64,000 nt of DNA from Trebouxia sp. TZW2008. Its lineage: Eukaryota > Chlorophyta > Trebouxiophyceae > Trebouxiales > Trebouxiaceae. The notes beneath the pieces are model-generated. The model was given only the letters and a program-made list of their open reading frames with translations. It made no database searches and was not told the DNA's origin. Both the position numbers and the translations under genes were made by a program. The stretch's first letter is position 1, and each line of letters begins with the position of its first letter. The DNA is taken from positions 1 through 64,000 of the forward strand of contig BDIU01000172.1 of assembly GCA_002118135.1 (NCBI GenBank). The letters run 5' to 3'. Shown one piece after another: positions 35,897-48,700 of the stretch.

Positions 35897-37004
35897 ATGG
35901 CAGAGTTCCGCAAATGGACTATTCACTTTGAGGATGGCAACAATGCTGTTGACGGCAAAAAAGTGCTGGACCCACCAGGCTTCACCGCAGGAGGAGGAAA
36001 GGAACTGGTACACTTCTGCCGAGCACAATCCTACTAGCTGTTGCAATATTTGGCTTTTCCAAGTCTCACACAACACATTGCGTTGTTACACAGGTCACCT
36101 CAGGGAATAGCAAATCTCTCAATATGGATGTGGCCATCTTGAAACAGAAAAGAGAAGAGGCAAGCAGCCTTGTCAATCACATAATGCATGTACTTCATGT
36201 CATGGGACGTGACACGCAACGGGACATGATCACAGGCAATGATGTCCAGAGCAACTGGCTCCTTCAAGCAAGTTGGCTTTCTTTGCTTCATGATGTGGAT
36301 GAGCGGAAACCAAATACACCTGTTCAGCATTATGATGTTGGTCACTGGCATATACCAGCCGCTTTCCACACTCTTCAGCGTTCAGCAAGGTGAGCATACT
36401 TGAGCTGCTGAACAAATCTGCTGCCAAAGACCCTTGTCAAGCACTGTATGCACAGCCGTGTGGACAAGCCATCATTTGTATTGCTTTGATGATGATAATA
36501 AGCCATTATAATTTCTAGCGCATGCTACTAGGTGTATGTTGCACAGGTCATGTCTCGCCAGGTGGGCTTATTCTGAGCGTCACGATAAGGACGTCTGATG
36601 TTCATCTGCTGGAAGGTCATGTTGCCACAACTACAGATCATGCACACTCATACTTGACTTGCAGTGGGAGCTCAGTAGTTCTAGTTGGCTGGACCTGCAG
36701 TTGAGCAGTTGACTTGACACGTGTTGCCACTGTGCAAGAGGCTTGGTCGGGTCCATGTCATTTGTAACACGTAATGAAGAACTTTGTGTGCTTTGCAGCC
36801 ATCCCTCAAGATCAGACAGGCCAGCTGGACCTCTTGAAGCCTAGGCTGGTCTTTTGCGCTATACAGATAGCAGGATTACTATTTGCACTGAACAAGCTTC
36901 AGGGCATGGGGCTTTTGCCAACAAATCCCTCTGACTATGTGTCCTTCTTGAAGTTGCCGGTGGCTAATGAGTATGCCAGTGGAGGTATCAGGCTCGGACG
37001 ATAA
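35897..37004 (+). CDS. EMC4: ER membrane protein complex subunit 4 (EMC4)
   Basis: This is a subunit of the EMC insertase for tail-anchored and multipass proteins. Exon 1 starts at ATG 35897 with FRKWTIHFEDG...KKVLDPPGFT, matching the conserved EMC4 N-terminus. Exon 2 lies near 36092-36170 (MDVAILKQKREEASS). Exon 3 is about 36236-36389 with TGSFKQVGFLCFMMWMSGNQ, then IHLFSIMMLVTGIYQPLS (first TM region). Exon 4 is 36799-37004 with LKPRLVFCAIQIAGLLFALN, then KLQGMGLLPTNPSDYVSF. It ends YASGGIRLGR and TAA. The GLLPTxPSDYVSFL and C-terminal xEYxSGGI signatures are diagnostic. TGTAA at about 37204-37208 is a likely poly(A) signal, overlapping the tail of the convergent 77-aa gene. Confidence 0.9.
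36520..36620 (-). repeat. Dispersed SINE-like repeat, copy 4
   Basis: The plus strand reads CATGCTACTAGGTGTATGTT, then GCACAGGTCATGTCTCGCCA, then CGTCTGATGTTCATC near 36590. An ATGATGATAATAA tract lies just left, parallel to the (AAT)n beside copy 3. It sits in an EMC4 intron. Confidence 0.55.
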
Positions 37005-37209
37005 TATGCAAACAAGCTGAGGGAAGCCCGTCAACGTGGAATGCTAACCTAGTAGTTTTGCATGTTCTGCTTATACCTGTATCTGCAACTTCAACATATG
37101 TTCAAGTTGGTAACGTGATGTGCTCCACAATATCACGTGTGTCTTCATTTTGAGGCTGATACTGTGGTGCTCATTGAATACAACAATGCATATCGGGTGT
37201 CCTTGTAAA

Positions 37210-37495
37210 TCATCGACCTGCTGATTGATGTTGTACGTAGTCTGGTCGTGACAGCCACCGAGCAAAACTAGCAGTGCTAATTAAGAAGCATCCTGCAGCA
37301 ATGATAGCTTGTCCTGAGGACATAAGAAGTAGTGTGGCCAGACTGATCTTCAAGGCTTCTTCTTTGAGACCTAACCGCTCCGAAACCAGCTGACCTGCAG
37401 TGACATCTTGGACTGTTTTGAAAATACGTTTCGCCGTCAATTTTACCTTCAGCGCCACATTCGATGCACAGATCTCCATCTTTGAGTCGCGCCAT
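37210..37495 (-). CDS. 77-aa protein with CxxC and one TM segment, unknown function
   Basis: Exon 1 is 37447-37495 (MARLKDGDLCIECGAE plus one base). A 52-nt intron (37395-37446, GTAAAA...CTGCAG) follows. Exon 2 is 37210-37394. The joined frame is 234 nt and ends in TGA. The protein has an N-terminal CIEC motif, then QLVSERLGLKEEALK, then a hydrophobic helix (ISLATLLLMSSGQAIIAAGC), and a short basic tail ending HQSAGR. I do not recognise the family. It is head-to-head with LSF2 (76 bp between start codons) and convergent with EMC4. If the intron is retained, the frame instead reads GKIDGETYFQNSPRCHCR and shifts. Confidence 0.55.
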
Positions 37496-37571
37496 TGTTC
37501 ACGCCTGATTTATCGGCTCATGGGCGGCGCAATGCCAGTCATATGAAGACTTGGAGAAGCAACTGTTACTT

Positions 37572-39172
37572 ATGTTGAACTTTGCGAAGCCAGTGTGTGC
37601 TGCCGGCCCGGGCACGGTGAGCTGTACTACAAACTCTGGCATCGCAACCGTAGTCAAATTTCCAACTTCTTTCGTGTCCACATGGAAGCCCGACCCGAAT
37701 ATTCGCTTGATCACACAGCCACACAGACAGTGTATAGGTGCCTGTGACGCAGGCCCTCCCCTGCCGCAGCTTGCCATCAGTTCCTCGACGTCAAAGCCTC
37801 CAAAAGAGAAGCGGTCGTGTCGGCAAACCCCTGTGCACATCAGCAACCAAGGTCGACCAGTCAGAGGAATACACTGCGAAAATGAAGAAAGCCATGGGCT
37901 GGAAAGATGCAGACCCTTACCAGTATCACTATGATCGTGGCTTGTATTGGCATGAGATCATCCCAGACCTGATATGCGGTTCTCAACCCAGAAATACAGC
38001 AGACATGGCAGAACTCAAGAACGATGTTGGCGCCACCACAATCATCAATGTAAGCACAAGCTTGATGAAAGCTGCAAGCAACACGAACTTGTTGTGCCCA
38101 TGAAATGCCATGGAGTTCATTGATCAAACTTGATGAAAGCTGATGCAAGCATGTACATCACTTTGTGCTCTCAGTGCATTGCCTGCTATGCCAATGCACT
38201 TGTGTTGTGACTTTGCTCTCTGATGTGTGCAGCTTCAGCAAGATGCTGACTTTCAACATTGGGGAGTGGACTTTGGTGCGCTTCAGCATAAGGCTCTGGA
38301 GCTGAATCTGCACCTAATCCGCAGGCCGGTACTGATGCTTCATCCAAGCACAACACGTATGGGCCGCATGGCCTATGGTGGAAAGTCAATATGACATTTA
38401 CAGGCAGCATATGCATGCTGCCTGCATGCTGGATAGTCTGCTGATTGCCAGCTGTTTGGTTGCAGGCTCAGGATTTTGACCCTCACAGCTTACGCCATAT
38501 GCTACCATCAGCTGTAAACTCAGTATACCATGCACTCAAAGATGGCAACAGGTATGCAGGATGATGTTTTTGCTCCTGATTTCCTTCCTTCTCAAAAACT
38601 TGCTCAGGCTCAGGTTCTGTCCTGTGCAAGGTCTTGATGTCAAACCTTGTGCTTTGACCTTGTGTTGACATTGGCAGCCTGCTATTGTTGTTTGAGAACA
38701 GATGATGAAAGCTAATTATAGTGATTGTGTCCCTTCAGGGTGTATGTGCACTGTACAGCAGGCTTGGGGCGAGCTCCAGCTGTAATCATTGCATATATCT
38801 TCTGGTTCAAAGACATGGGTTTGGATGAGGTAATCAAGCCATGGGAATGTACATGTGCTGTTGCGTGTTTCTGCTGCCGCTGTCTTTGCAAATTGAAGGG
38901 ATATCTGAGGCAAATGGGCATTTGTTGTTGCTGATGACTGCACCTGTACTTTTGATGATGGTGATTGCTTGCTCGCGTTGCAGGCTTACAAACATTTGAC
39001 AGACATCAGGCCATGTGGCCCAAAACGAGATGCCATCAGGGGAGCAACATTTGACCTCTGCTCAAATCGGCCTGCTCATGAGTTTGACCACTTAGGCAGC
39101 GATGCTTTTACTGGTATGTCACAGCATGAACGAGACACGCTTCGCCACAGAGTAGTGACGTGGGGTCACTGA
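37572..39172 (+). CDS. LSF2: Phosphoglucan phosphatase, LSF2-like (dual-specificity phosphatase of starch)
   Basis: Six exons give 272 aa with consistent phases: 37572-37616, 37738-38049, 38233-38328, 38466-38551, 38739-38829 and 38984-39172. The N-terminal ~50 residues are Ser/Arg-rich, consistent with a plastid transit peptide. The core has DRGLYWHEIIPDLICGSQPR, then LQQDADFQHWGVDF and RRPAQDFDPHSLR. The CX5R active site is HCTAGLGRAP, with IAYIFWF following. The C-terminal signature is RPCGPKRDAIRGATFDL. These match LSF2, which removes C3-phosphate from starch glucan. There is no separate carbohydrate-binding CBM48 module, which distinguishes it from SEX4. The start choice (37572) rests on the donor ACG|GTGAGC joining in phase. 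A poly(A) candidate TGTAA is near 39594. Confidence 0.92.
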
Positions 39173-39765
39173 CAACAGCTGGCGCCAATGGACAGTGTTA
39201 CTCACAACCATGACTGATCAGCTTTGATTGCATGGTTTAGTTTAGCTAGGTTGCTTCGATGGTTTCTTTGCAAATTGGTGAAAGGTGTCTCACGTGCACA
39301 GGGGCATTGTGCACAAGCAAATAATGGCATCAAACTGTATTTTCGTCCCTGCGTACGCTTGTTCAAGATTCTGGCAAGCCCTCAAATCAAATTGCATAAC
39401 TTTTGCCCCAGGATTATGAAGAGTCCCTGAAAGGATCAGGAATTCACGCATGGCTTGTAGCACATCGCCTGCTGTCTGCTTGCAGAAAATTTTGGGGCTA
39501 AAACACAAAAGTCAAAACAAGTCGTCAAAACATCATTCTGAAGCTGTTCCTGCATGATGCCCTGTCAGTCAGTACGAACCTAGGAAGAATATTGTAAAAA
39601 CTCTGTTCAAAACAAGCGACTCAACAAGCTAGCTACATAACACACAGCTCAACAGCCTACCTATACATTGTCAAAACTCAGAAAACCACACCCTGAGTGT
39701 ACACAGCCTTTCCTGACACAAACAGAACAAAGAAAATCTGAGGTCAGTTGCGCCAGATTGATTTG
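39173..39765. other. Convergent 3' region between LSF2 (+) and ABC1K (-)
   Basis: It contains a TGTAA near 39594 usable by LSF2. No TTACA word is close enough to be an obvious minus-strand signal. No coding region or repeat was recognised. Confidence 0.4.
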
Positions 39766-42700
39766 TCACAGCCGAGCTTGTGTTGCATTGGCTGGCGCTG
39801 GCAGTTGACGATGCTGCCTGGCAGGCAGAAAGGGAAACAACGTTTGACGAGGTATACCAGCACGCTGAGACTGGATTGCTGCTAGTTGATCAACAACCTC
39901 CTCAAACACTTCCTGCACAACCTGTAGGACAACACCAAGGTTGTGATGCTTGCTGAGTAAACGTGTCTGTTGCAAGTTTGCGGAATTTTGTGCACTCTCT
40001 CTCAACAAACGACATCAGCAAGCAAGCATGCCTTGGGCCTTGATGCACCATGAGCAAAGAGCATCAGTAATCGCAAGCCCACCCGGGCACATGCTTTTGC
40101 ATTCTGACCAGCAGCTGTCTCAATGTCTTGCAGGTTGCGAGAAAACGGAAGGGACAGCTGAGCATACCTGTGAGTTTGCCGTCTGTCCACTCAAGGTGGT
40201 CAAAGCTTGCTGTAGCTCTTTGACCTGAGCTGATGGATTCAATAGCAGCTGCACAAGGGAAGTCAGACTGGGCCTCTCTAGGTCTGCTGGCCTCAATCCT
40301 GCAACAAGGTTGCTGTGTCAAAGTCAAAGTCTTTTGCGCTTCATTCGTGATGATGTCCAACGTGGGGTCATCAGACCTTCCCCTTTCTCGAGACTGCCCA
40401 CCCATTGTTGCAAGCTCTGACATGAAAATCGCGATTTTTCCACATGCTGGCGAAAGGGCACTCAAAAAATCGTTTTCCTCTGTTTCAATTAACTCAGGGA
40501 CAACAACTTTTACCCTGGACACCTTGGATTTTTGGCAAGGGGTTTTAAAGAGCAGGTTCCAGCAAGACATATGGGGATGCACCATCACAGAGCAAAACAC
40601 AGAGCTTGCTGTGACAGCGCATTGCTCAGGCAGCAGTCTGAGAGCATGCAGGACAACAACTATTGCGAGCAAACATGGCACTACAATCAAAGCTGAGAAT
40701 GCACGTGCACAAAGTGTTGCAGCCCCCCCTGTAGTGATTTTGCAAGCGATTAGAGCAGGAGCAAGCGATTAGAGCAGGAGCACCAATAGTAAGCAGAGAT
40801 TTGAGTAAGAGGATGCTTTTGTTCTGGCGCAACAAGCGACTGGACGGAGTGGTTGGGGGCCAGATCATTGCTTCTGTATGCATGTATCTGGGTCATAGAG
40901 CCTCACTCAAACAGACGTTGACAATGACAATTGTGAGAAGCCTGTACAGTGACTTCTCCTTGTGACGACTGCTTTTGGTCCGAAGAAAAAATGGCCTTAT
41001 ACCAAATTGTTCTTGCTCAGAGGTGCCAATGCAGTCCAAATGCAGTGATTGGGTACCATCTGCATTGTTCTTACACCGAGAACAACTCTTTGTCGAGCGT
41101 CCTGACAAAGATAATTTACTGTACCTAGAAGTCCAGAAGCCACCTCAAGCAGGGACTGCAGATACACCTCCTCTGTCTGACTTAGTGGGGGCGCGAGCTT
41201 CTGCAGCAGCTGTTGGGGCTCTTGGAAGCCCATGCCAGGGACAAAAACAGGCGGTGATGGGATGGGCGGCAAGGGTAATGGCCCTAGGAAGGGTATCCTT
41301 GGAGCTAGGGAGGGTAGACTGTTATACGCCCTTTGCAATCTGTCCCTTGTGTACGAGTCTAAGCCAGTGACCAGTTCCTTCACTAGGAGAGGTCGCAATT
41401 GCCTGGCCTCTGGTGATAGCAGGAAGTTGATGGTGTCCTGCAGTCAGCAAAACAAGTGTTGTGCTGAAGCAATATACATGCTGAGACGACATTATCATGA
41501 CTACGTATAAGTCCTAGCCAGTGGCCCATTCCTTAAATAAAAGGGGCCGCAGCTGCCTGGCCTCTGGGGATAGCAGGAAATGGATGGTATCATGCAGTCA
41601 GCAAAACAACCGGCCAGGCTGGAGAAACATGTTCCCTGAGACAAGTCATCATGGGTGTGTATGACTGGAATCCAGTGGCCAATTACTTCACTAGGCGAAG
41701 CCACAACTGCCCGAATTTGGGGTGACAGCAGAAAGTTTAAGATGTCCTGCACCCAACAAAGCAAGCTTGCTTTCTGAAGCAAGCTACATACTGAGACACG
41801 TCATCATAGCTATATATGAGTGCAAGCTAATGACCAGTTCCTTCACTAGGAGAGTTTGCAACTGCCTGGCTTCTGGTGATAGCAAAATGTCCATGGTGTC
41901 CTGCAATCCAAGCTCCCGCAGAGCAGATACACAGGCTGAGATGACATCAGCAGCGCCTAGAATAGGACCCACAATCTGAAACTTAGCATTCATGAAAAAT
42001 TGCAGAAATGTGAGCTCATATGCACACTTGTTGCAATGTATATCAAATGAACAGAATGCACTTGCTTGGATTATACGAGCAGTTGCCTAATACCTGGTAT
42101 GCAGAGAAAACAAACAAGATATAGCAGTCATGCTACCTGAATGGAGGCACCCTCTTGAGGCACAGCATCAAAATCAATGAAGCCCTCAGTCTGGTCTGCC
42201 ACATACCCTAAGGCCGCATTCAAAAGCGCTGACAGCCGGGTGGGTTTCACATTGCCGTTGCTGTCATACATGAGGTCCCTGAGGAGTAACGCTGAGCCTG
42301 AGGTGGAGTTGCGCAGCACCTTGCGCACCACAAAGGGGTACGCCTGCATCGTACAACATTGCCATGTATCAGCACAACGAGCAGCGCAGGGCATCATGGC
42401 AACAAGCTATGCTGAAACATGACCTAGAAAGAAGATGTTTGGGCTTGCACGCTGTCACCGCTGTCAGACCCCTCACTGAGGCATGCATTGTTTGCACTCT
42501 ACATTTGCGGCACAGCCAAAGAGGCTGCAAGCAATACTGGCCTTGTTGCCATGCAGTCACGCTTTGCAGCCTGCGTCAGAAAAGCAGAGGACTCACTGCT
42601 TACTTCAAACTATACATACAGCATCACTGCAGTCATGAGAGCCGCAACATTGAGAGGCCATTATGGTAGTTGGGATCGCCCATGAGTGCAGTCCCCTCAA

Positions 42701-45700
42701 GGGTGGCTGTGCTTCTGGACAGCAGAGACATGTCATATGGAACTCTGTAGGTTTGTGCAGAAACAGGAGTAATGCAGTAAGCAGCAGTAACACAATACAC
42801 ACCTGAGACACCATTTGGTATCCTGGATCGCCCATGAGCGCTATGCCTTCGAGGGTGGCTGTGCTTCTGGCTAACAGAGACATGTAGGGGGGCACGCTGA
42901 AAGGTATTTGCATGCTGGTGCGGATCAAGTCCTGAGACAAACTCTGGAAGTCCAAGGACTTTGCTCCTCCCCCCTTCAAGTATGGCGCCAACACCCTGTG
43001 CAGCAACTAATATATGATGTCACAAGCAAACAGACAGGAGACACACTGGTAAATTCTGCATGCTGATGCTTAATTGAAGTTGAGAAAAGCTTTCAAAGTC
43101 GCAAGAGCTTGCCTCTCAGCTGTGAAAGTATGGTTCTTAGACCTTGTGTAGCAACTGGCACAATAACGACGCTGTACTCTGTCACAACTTTCTCCAAAGT
43201 GAGAGACATGTGGAGGAAGGACGAGACGTCTGTTTGCTGGCGCAAAATGTTAGCCCAGAGTGACAAAAAGTACAGGTTTGCCTACAAAATGAGTGATCTG
43301 GCCATGAAGGCTATTGCCACTAAGACTTCAGGACCATGACGCAATGGTTACAACAAAAAGCAAAAGCACTCATTCATAGATGGGTTGCTGAGACCCGCGC
43401 TTTGTCTTGCGCCAGCAAATGTAAGTCAGCCAAGCAATGGCAATTGAAGTCGTACTTGTCCATGGCTGAAATGACGAAATCCTGTCGCTATTGGGAAGCA
43501 TGAACTGCAGGTCTATGAAGTCATTGATCAGGCCATGACTTGGGCGTTCATGTCTGGGATGACAACACCTCTGTTACTGGCCAGCAGCAGCATGTGTAAA
43601 TCTGCCAAACAATGGTGAGGTGACTTGCCACTTACTTGTCCATGATGGGGATGATGAGACCCCTGTCACTGTTTGGCGGCAGGAATTGCAGATCTATAAA
43701 GTCATTGATCAGGCCGTTCCCTGTTGGGCATGACAACATTGACAAGACCATGGTCCCTCTAGGCAGCAACTGCAGGTGTACAAGACATCGTGAATGATGG
43801 CGTACTTGTCCATGACTGGAATGATGAGGCCCCTGTCACTGTTTGGCGGCAGGAACTGCAGGTCTATGAAGTCGTTGATCAGGCCGTTCCAGTCCCTGTT
43901 GGCCAGGTGAATGGTGGCACTGACCATAGCCTCCCTATCTGACTCAGGAATCTGTGCTACCAGGCCAAAGTCTAGCAGCGCCAGCTTGCCAGCGTGAGGC
44001 CCCTCCGTCACCTGCAGCAACACTCAATGATTGGGGTTAGTATCACAAGGTCTGACCTTACAACTACAGATGACACCAAAGTGAGCTGTTCTGAGCGGGC
44101 AGTTTGACATACTCCAGCAGCGCTAGCTTGCGGGCATGGGGCAAGAAGCCTCTGTCACCTGCAGCAACTAGAACTTGAGGTCACACCAGATGGCGTGAAC
44201 AGTGGCGCTGACAACGGCTCCCCTATCTGCCTCAGGAAATTGGGTCCCCAGGCCAAAGTCCAGCAGCGCCAGCTTGTCCCCATGAGGGTTTACCTGTAGC
44301 ATCAACCTGCAGATCGCACCGTGTGCACTTTTGCCCAAGTGCCCGGCTGCACAACTGAGACGCCTCACCACAAGCGAACGACAAGGTCCAACAGCGCTAG
44401 CCGGCCTGCATGTGTTGCTTCTGTAACCTGTTCACATGTTGGCTCACTTGCACCACCACAAAATGGCAGGTCTGACATAAACCAAATGAGCCGTGGCTTG
44501 CCTAAAAGTGGCCCTTGCCGTGTGTTACAGCGCCAATGTGAGCACATGGAATGGGGCTGACTACTTGCCCAGCCGCAATACTGAGCATGTACCTTGAAGG
44601 GGTTGCTAGCATTGAGACTTCCAGGGAAAAAGTCAATGTCAAGCAGCTGTGTCATCAAGGCTTGTTGGCCAGTTGCCACCAACTTGCTGATTGTGATGTC
44701 CACATGAGCCACACGTTTGACACATTCAGTGAGGTGAACAGCTGGGAGCAATGGGGCCACAGAAGGGGTGGAGTATTAGGTACCTTCAGGAGATTGCCTG
44801 GGTGAGGGTCCCCATGGAAAAAACCAATTTCAAGTAACTGTGTTAGAAAAGCTTCTTGGCCTGTTGCCACCAAGCGCCTAATCTCCTCTGATGGTAGACC
44901 TGTCAGCTTGACGCCTGTCACCCACTCCATCACCAATACCCGCCTGCATGCAACCAGAACACTGATCAATGAATCATCACAAAATTCCATTTCAATGAAA
45001 CTGGCAGACAATCACTGGTTGACTGCAATGACGGCATGAGACCTCTGATGGCAGGCGTGCCAGTTTGCATACACGATATTCTGTATGTGCATTGACACAG
45101 CAAGTTATCTTGCATGCAAACAATTGATTGAGCAATGAGTTGATACAAATCGCAGTCTGAGGTAAGATTGCCAAGGGGTCAAAAGGCATGCGCCTGCCAT
45201 ATTGTGGTCAGCAATATGCACTGTAACAAAATACAGTGTTGTCTCTTCATGATATTGCTGAACGGGGAGAGATTCACGCTGTCGTCTGTGGCTGACTACT
45301 GTGCTATGCTGCACTGGTTTCTGCTGTACTATAAGCCAATACAAACTTGTTGAGACCCTTGACAACTTGGTTTGCAGACTGTCAAAGCTCTACAGTTGAG
45401 GCTTGTCTCGCTGAGTCTGCAATCAAAGCTTGTCCTGCTGAGTTTGACTCAAGACAACAAACCTGCATCACAGTTTCTGCAAGACAAACCTTGTCTGCAG
45501 AGGCTTGCCAGTCTGCAAGCCATTTCCGCAGGTACCCAAGCAAAGCCAACGTTGCTGCGTCATACCAGGACATCACAGCCGGTTGCTGGCAGTGACTAGC
45601 ATATCCAGAGCCTTGCAACCATGTCTTAAGGTAGCAATCTTAAAGGTGATACAGGGACCCAGGCAACTAGTGTTGAATGCGGTTTGGTCTGACCAGTGCA

Positions 45701-48700
45701 AGCTTTCGCTCAATCAGGCATACTTCAGATGTAGACGAAGCATCTGTGCTTACATGAATTGACACAGGATGCAAACCAGTGAAAGAGAGCTCCAGCGACC
45801 ATTTAGCATCAAGTGTGACGCATGACCTTGCCCTCCATGTTTCATTTGCACAACAGTCAGCATCCGCATTTGGCAAGCGCAAGGCAATACAAAACCTTCC
45901 CAACCTTGTGGTTGTCTCCATGACAGGTTTGGGATGATGACTCCCTTGCTGCCAAACTCTAAATGCTCCAGCAGCATTGCCGTGCGCTCCATATTCAAAA
46001 TGTGCAACAGTGAAAGAGATATGGCATCCAGACAAGGGTTTACCTTGTGGTTCTGTCCATGACAGGTTTTGGAATGATGACTCCCTTGCTGCCAAACTCT
46101 GACTGTTCCATCAGCATTGTCATGCGCTCCATGTTCAAGGCTTCATTTCTGAAGTCCATCTCAGTGTAAAGACCTTCAGCAAAGGTGCTGAGCAGCAGTT
46201 GGTAGTCCGTGTCTTGGGCTGTAAAGCGCCGAATGATGCGCTCATACACTCCTACTGCTCTGCGCATGACATACAGGTCCTGCACGTACATGGCTGTTGC
46301 TTGCTATGCATGGTCATCCAGTGGTCTACACGCATGCCAAGTAGTTTGGTACCTGCAGCAGTAATCTTGTCTTTACAGAGGCACCAAGCAAGCCCAACGC
46401 TGGCTCTCACACTTCCTGAGTTTGTGATGTCATGTCAAATCTGCAGGAGGTTGCCGCTTTGCTCAAGTTTGAGTGTTTGCACTGTGACACACTGAAGCAG
46501 CTGGAAGCCTCTATTTTGTCTGCAATGCTACATGCGTGGTGCTAAAACAGTGTATTCAAGGCCGTTCCTCTGCTGTCTTTTCCAGGAAGACACTCATAAC
46601 TTCACCTGGATTACTGCCTGTGCATTACCGCTCGTGACTGACAGCAGCAGCGCAACAAACAGCACAGACGGCTTCACTACAATCCCAGCTGCAGACACCC
46701 TCAGATCCACTCGACTCACCAGCTGAGGCGTACGTTCGCTCGCGATTTACGTCACAGGGCACAAACAAGCAGCTGGAAGCCTCTATTTTGTCTGCAATGC
46801 TGAGCAATAGGATGGGCTCCTTCCTACAATGTGCTTGATCACATCCAGAGGCAGCTTCTGGCTCCCTTTTGACATCAGCCAGCTGCTATCTAGCCTGGCC
46901 AGATCCTCTGAATGTGGTCATCTATTTCACTGAGGTGCTGTGGTACTCCGTCACATCAAACATGCAGAGCTAGGGTCATGTGAGTGCACCTTGGAAATGG
47001 TGGCAAGAGCACCAGGCCTCTGAACTTTCACAGCCACCTCCTGACCATTGCTCTTCAGCCTGGCTCTGTAAACCTGCGCCAAAGAGGCTGCAGCAACTGG
47101 GCGCTCGCCAAACTCTGAGAACACAGCACTGATGGGCTGTCCCAGTTCCCGCTCAACTGTGGCCCTGGCATCTGTGGTGGGAAAGGTGGGCATGTTGTCT
47201 TGCAGCTTTGACAGCTCTGTCATGACACTGGGAGGAAGCACATCTGGCCTGCACAGCAAGACAGGCTTCCATGCAAAACTTCCTTTCTCACAAATTTTGC
47301 TTTGCTCGGTTTCTTGGTTAATTTTACTTTATTTCCATCTGTCTGTTCCTGTTGCAGGCCGACAGCATGATTGTGATGATCATAACAACAGAATGCACGC
47401 CATTCCCAGCCACAAAGAGCTCAGGAAATCGTTTTGGTCAGAACGAGTACAGTTGCTTTATGCTGAATTGCTTGAATGTCAAGTACACAATCATTTGCAC
47501 TTTGGCCTCATGCGTGAAATGATAAAAGGCCCACATCACATGCTGCATACACATGCTTTGCCTTTACTCATCACTTGCAATTCTCAGCGATGTTGTGGCA
47601 AGAACTGTAGGTGTTTGAGATCATTGCTTTGGTGACACACAATTGGCATAACATGCACCAGCTACGGCTTCAATCAATGTACCCAATCATGTCAAGTGCA
47701 AGAGCAGCTTCACATGCAGCCGCATAGTCGCTGTGATGACTGTCGACCAAGACGCATGAAGACATCGCCTTAACAACTGACAGAAATTCTGGCCACATTG
47801 TCCACAGGAAGCATTCATGCAGCTTGGGATGTCAGCAGCTTGGCTGCCTCATTATAACACTGTACCACAGAAACGTATTTGAAAGTGTTGAGCAACCGCT
47901 CACAGGGTCTGCAAGCATTGTGTCATGACAGAACAGCCCAATGTGCTGACGTCTCACATGTTTTAGATGCGCTATTGAGGCACTTCTGGCATTGGCTGCA
48001 TTGTGTGAGGCGTGAGCTTCTGAAAAGGGCAGCACACTGATAACTGAAAGAGCACCATACAGCCTTTAATGCATGCATTGCGCATCTGAAACTACACAAG
48101 TCAGCGATGTAATGCAAATTTCCCTGAGCAAAAGATGGCATCTGTGTGCTGGAACAACTAAAAGCACCACTAGGCAGAATAACGCAAGAAAGCTCTTGAC
48201 TACCACTTCTCTGTGATACCCTGCTTTTCATATTCATGTTGCACCAGGCTTGTGCATGTTTGCAGCAGTCTATGGCTTTCACAAGGGACTGCCACAGAAA
48301 CATGCGAAAGCCAGAAGCTTTCACATGAATGTCAAAGGCAGACAGTGCCACTGGAATACATCAGCCATAGGCTACAACAGGGTCGTTGTTGCACATGATC
48401 ATTCTGGATGGAGGCAGTGGCATGCTGATTGGACCATGCTTTTCTTGCAGCAAATGGCCCATTGTAAGTCCAGCTGATGCACTAGCAGATTTGCATCTGG
48501 CGTCGTTTCAATTGGGCTGGCTATGCTAGGGAGCCGAGCAACGCCATAAAGAGCACTGTCAACTGTATGTATCAGCAGACATGTATGTTGATCCTGCACA
48601 CCTGATGCTGAGAATCTGTCCAAGCTTGATGAAGGTAGGACCAAGCTTTTCCAGATTGTTGACTGCCTCCCTTGCAAGTTGGTCCTGTCGCTGCTCGAGC

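Noticed and set aside
40233..40772. 179-codon plus-strand ORF
   Set aside because: It overlaps the minus-strand reading that joins the ABC1K C-terminus in phase and contains a clear hydrophobic helix. The plus frame has no family features.
46199..46495. 98-codon plus-strand ORF
   Set aside because: It is antisense to an ABC1K exon and intron, and composition is unlike a protein domain.
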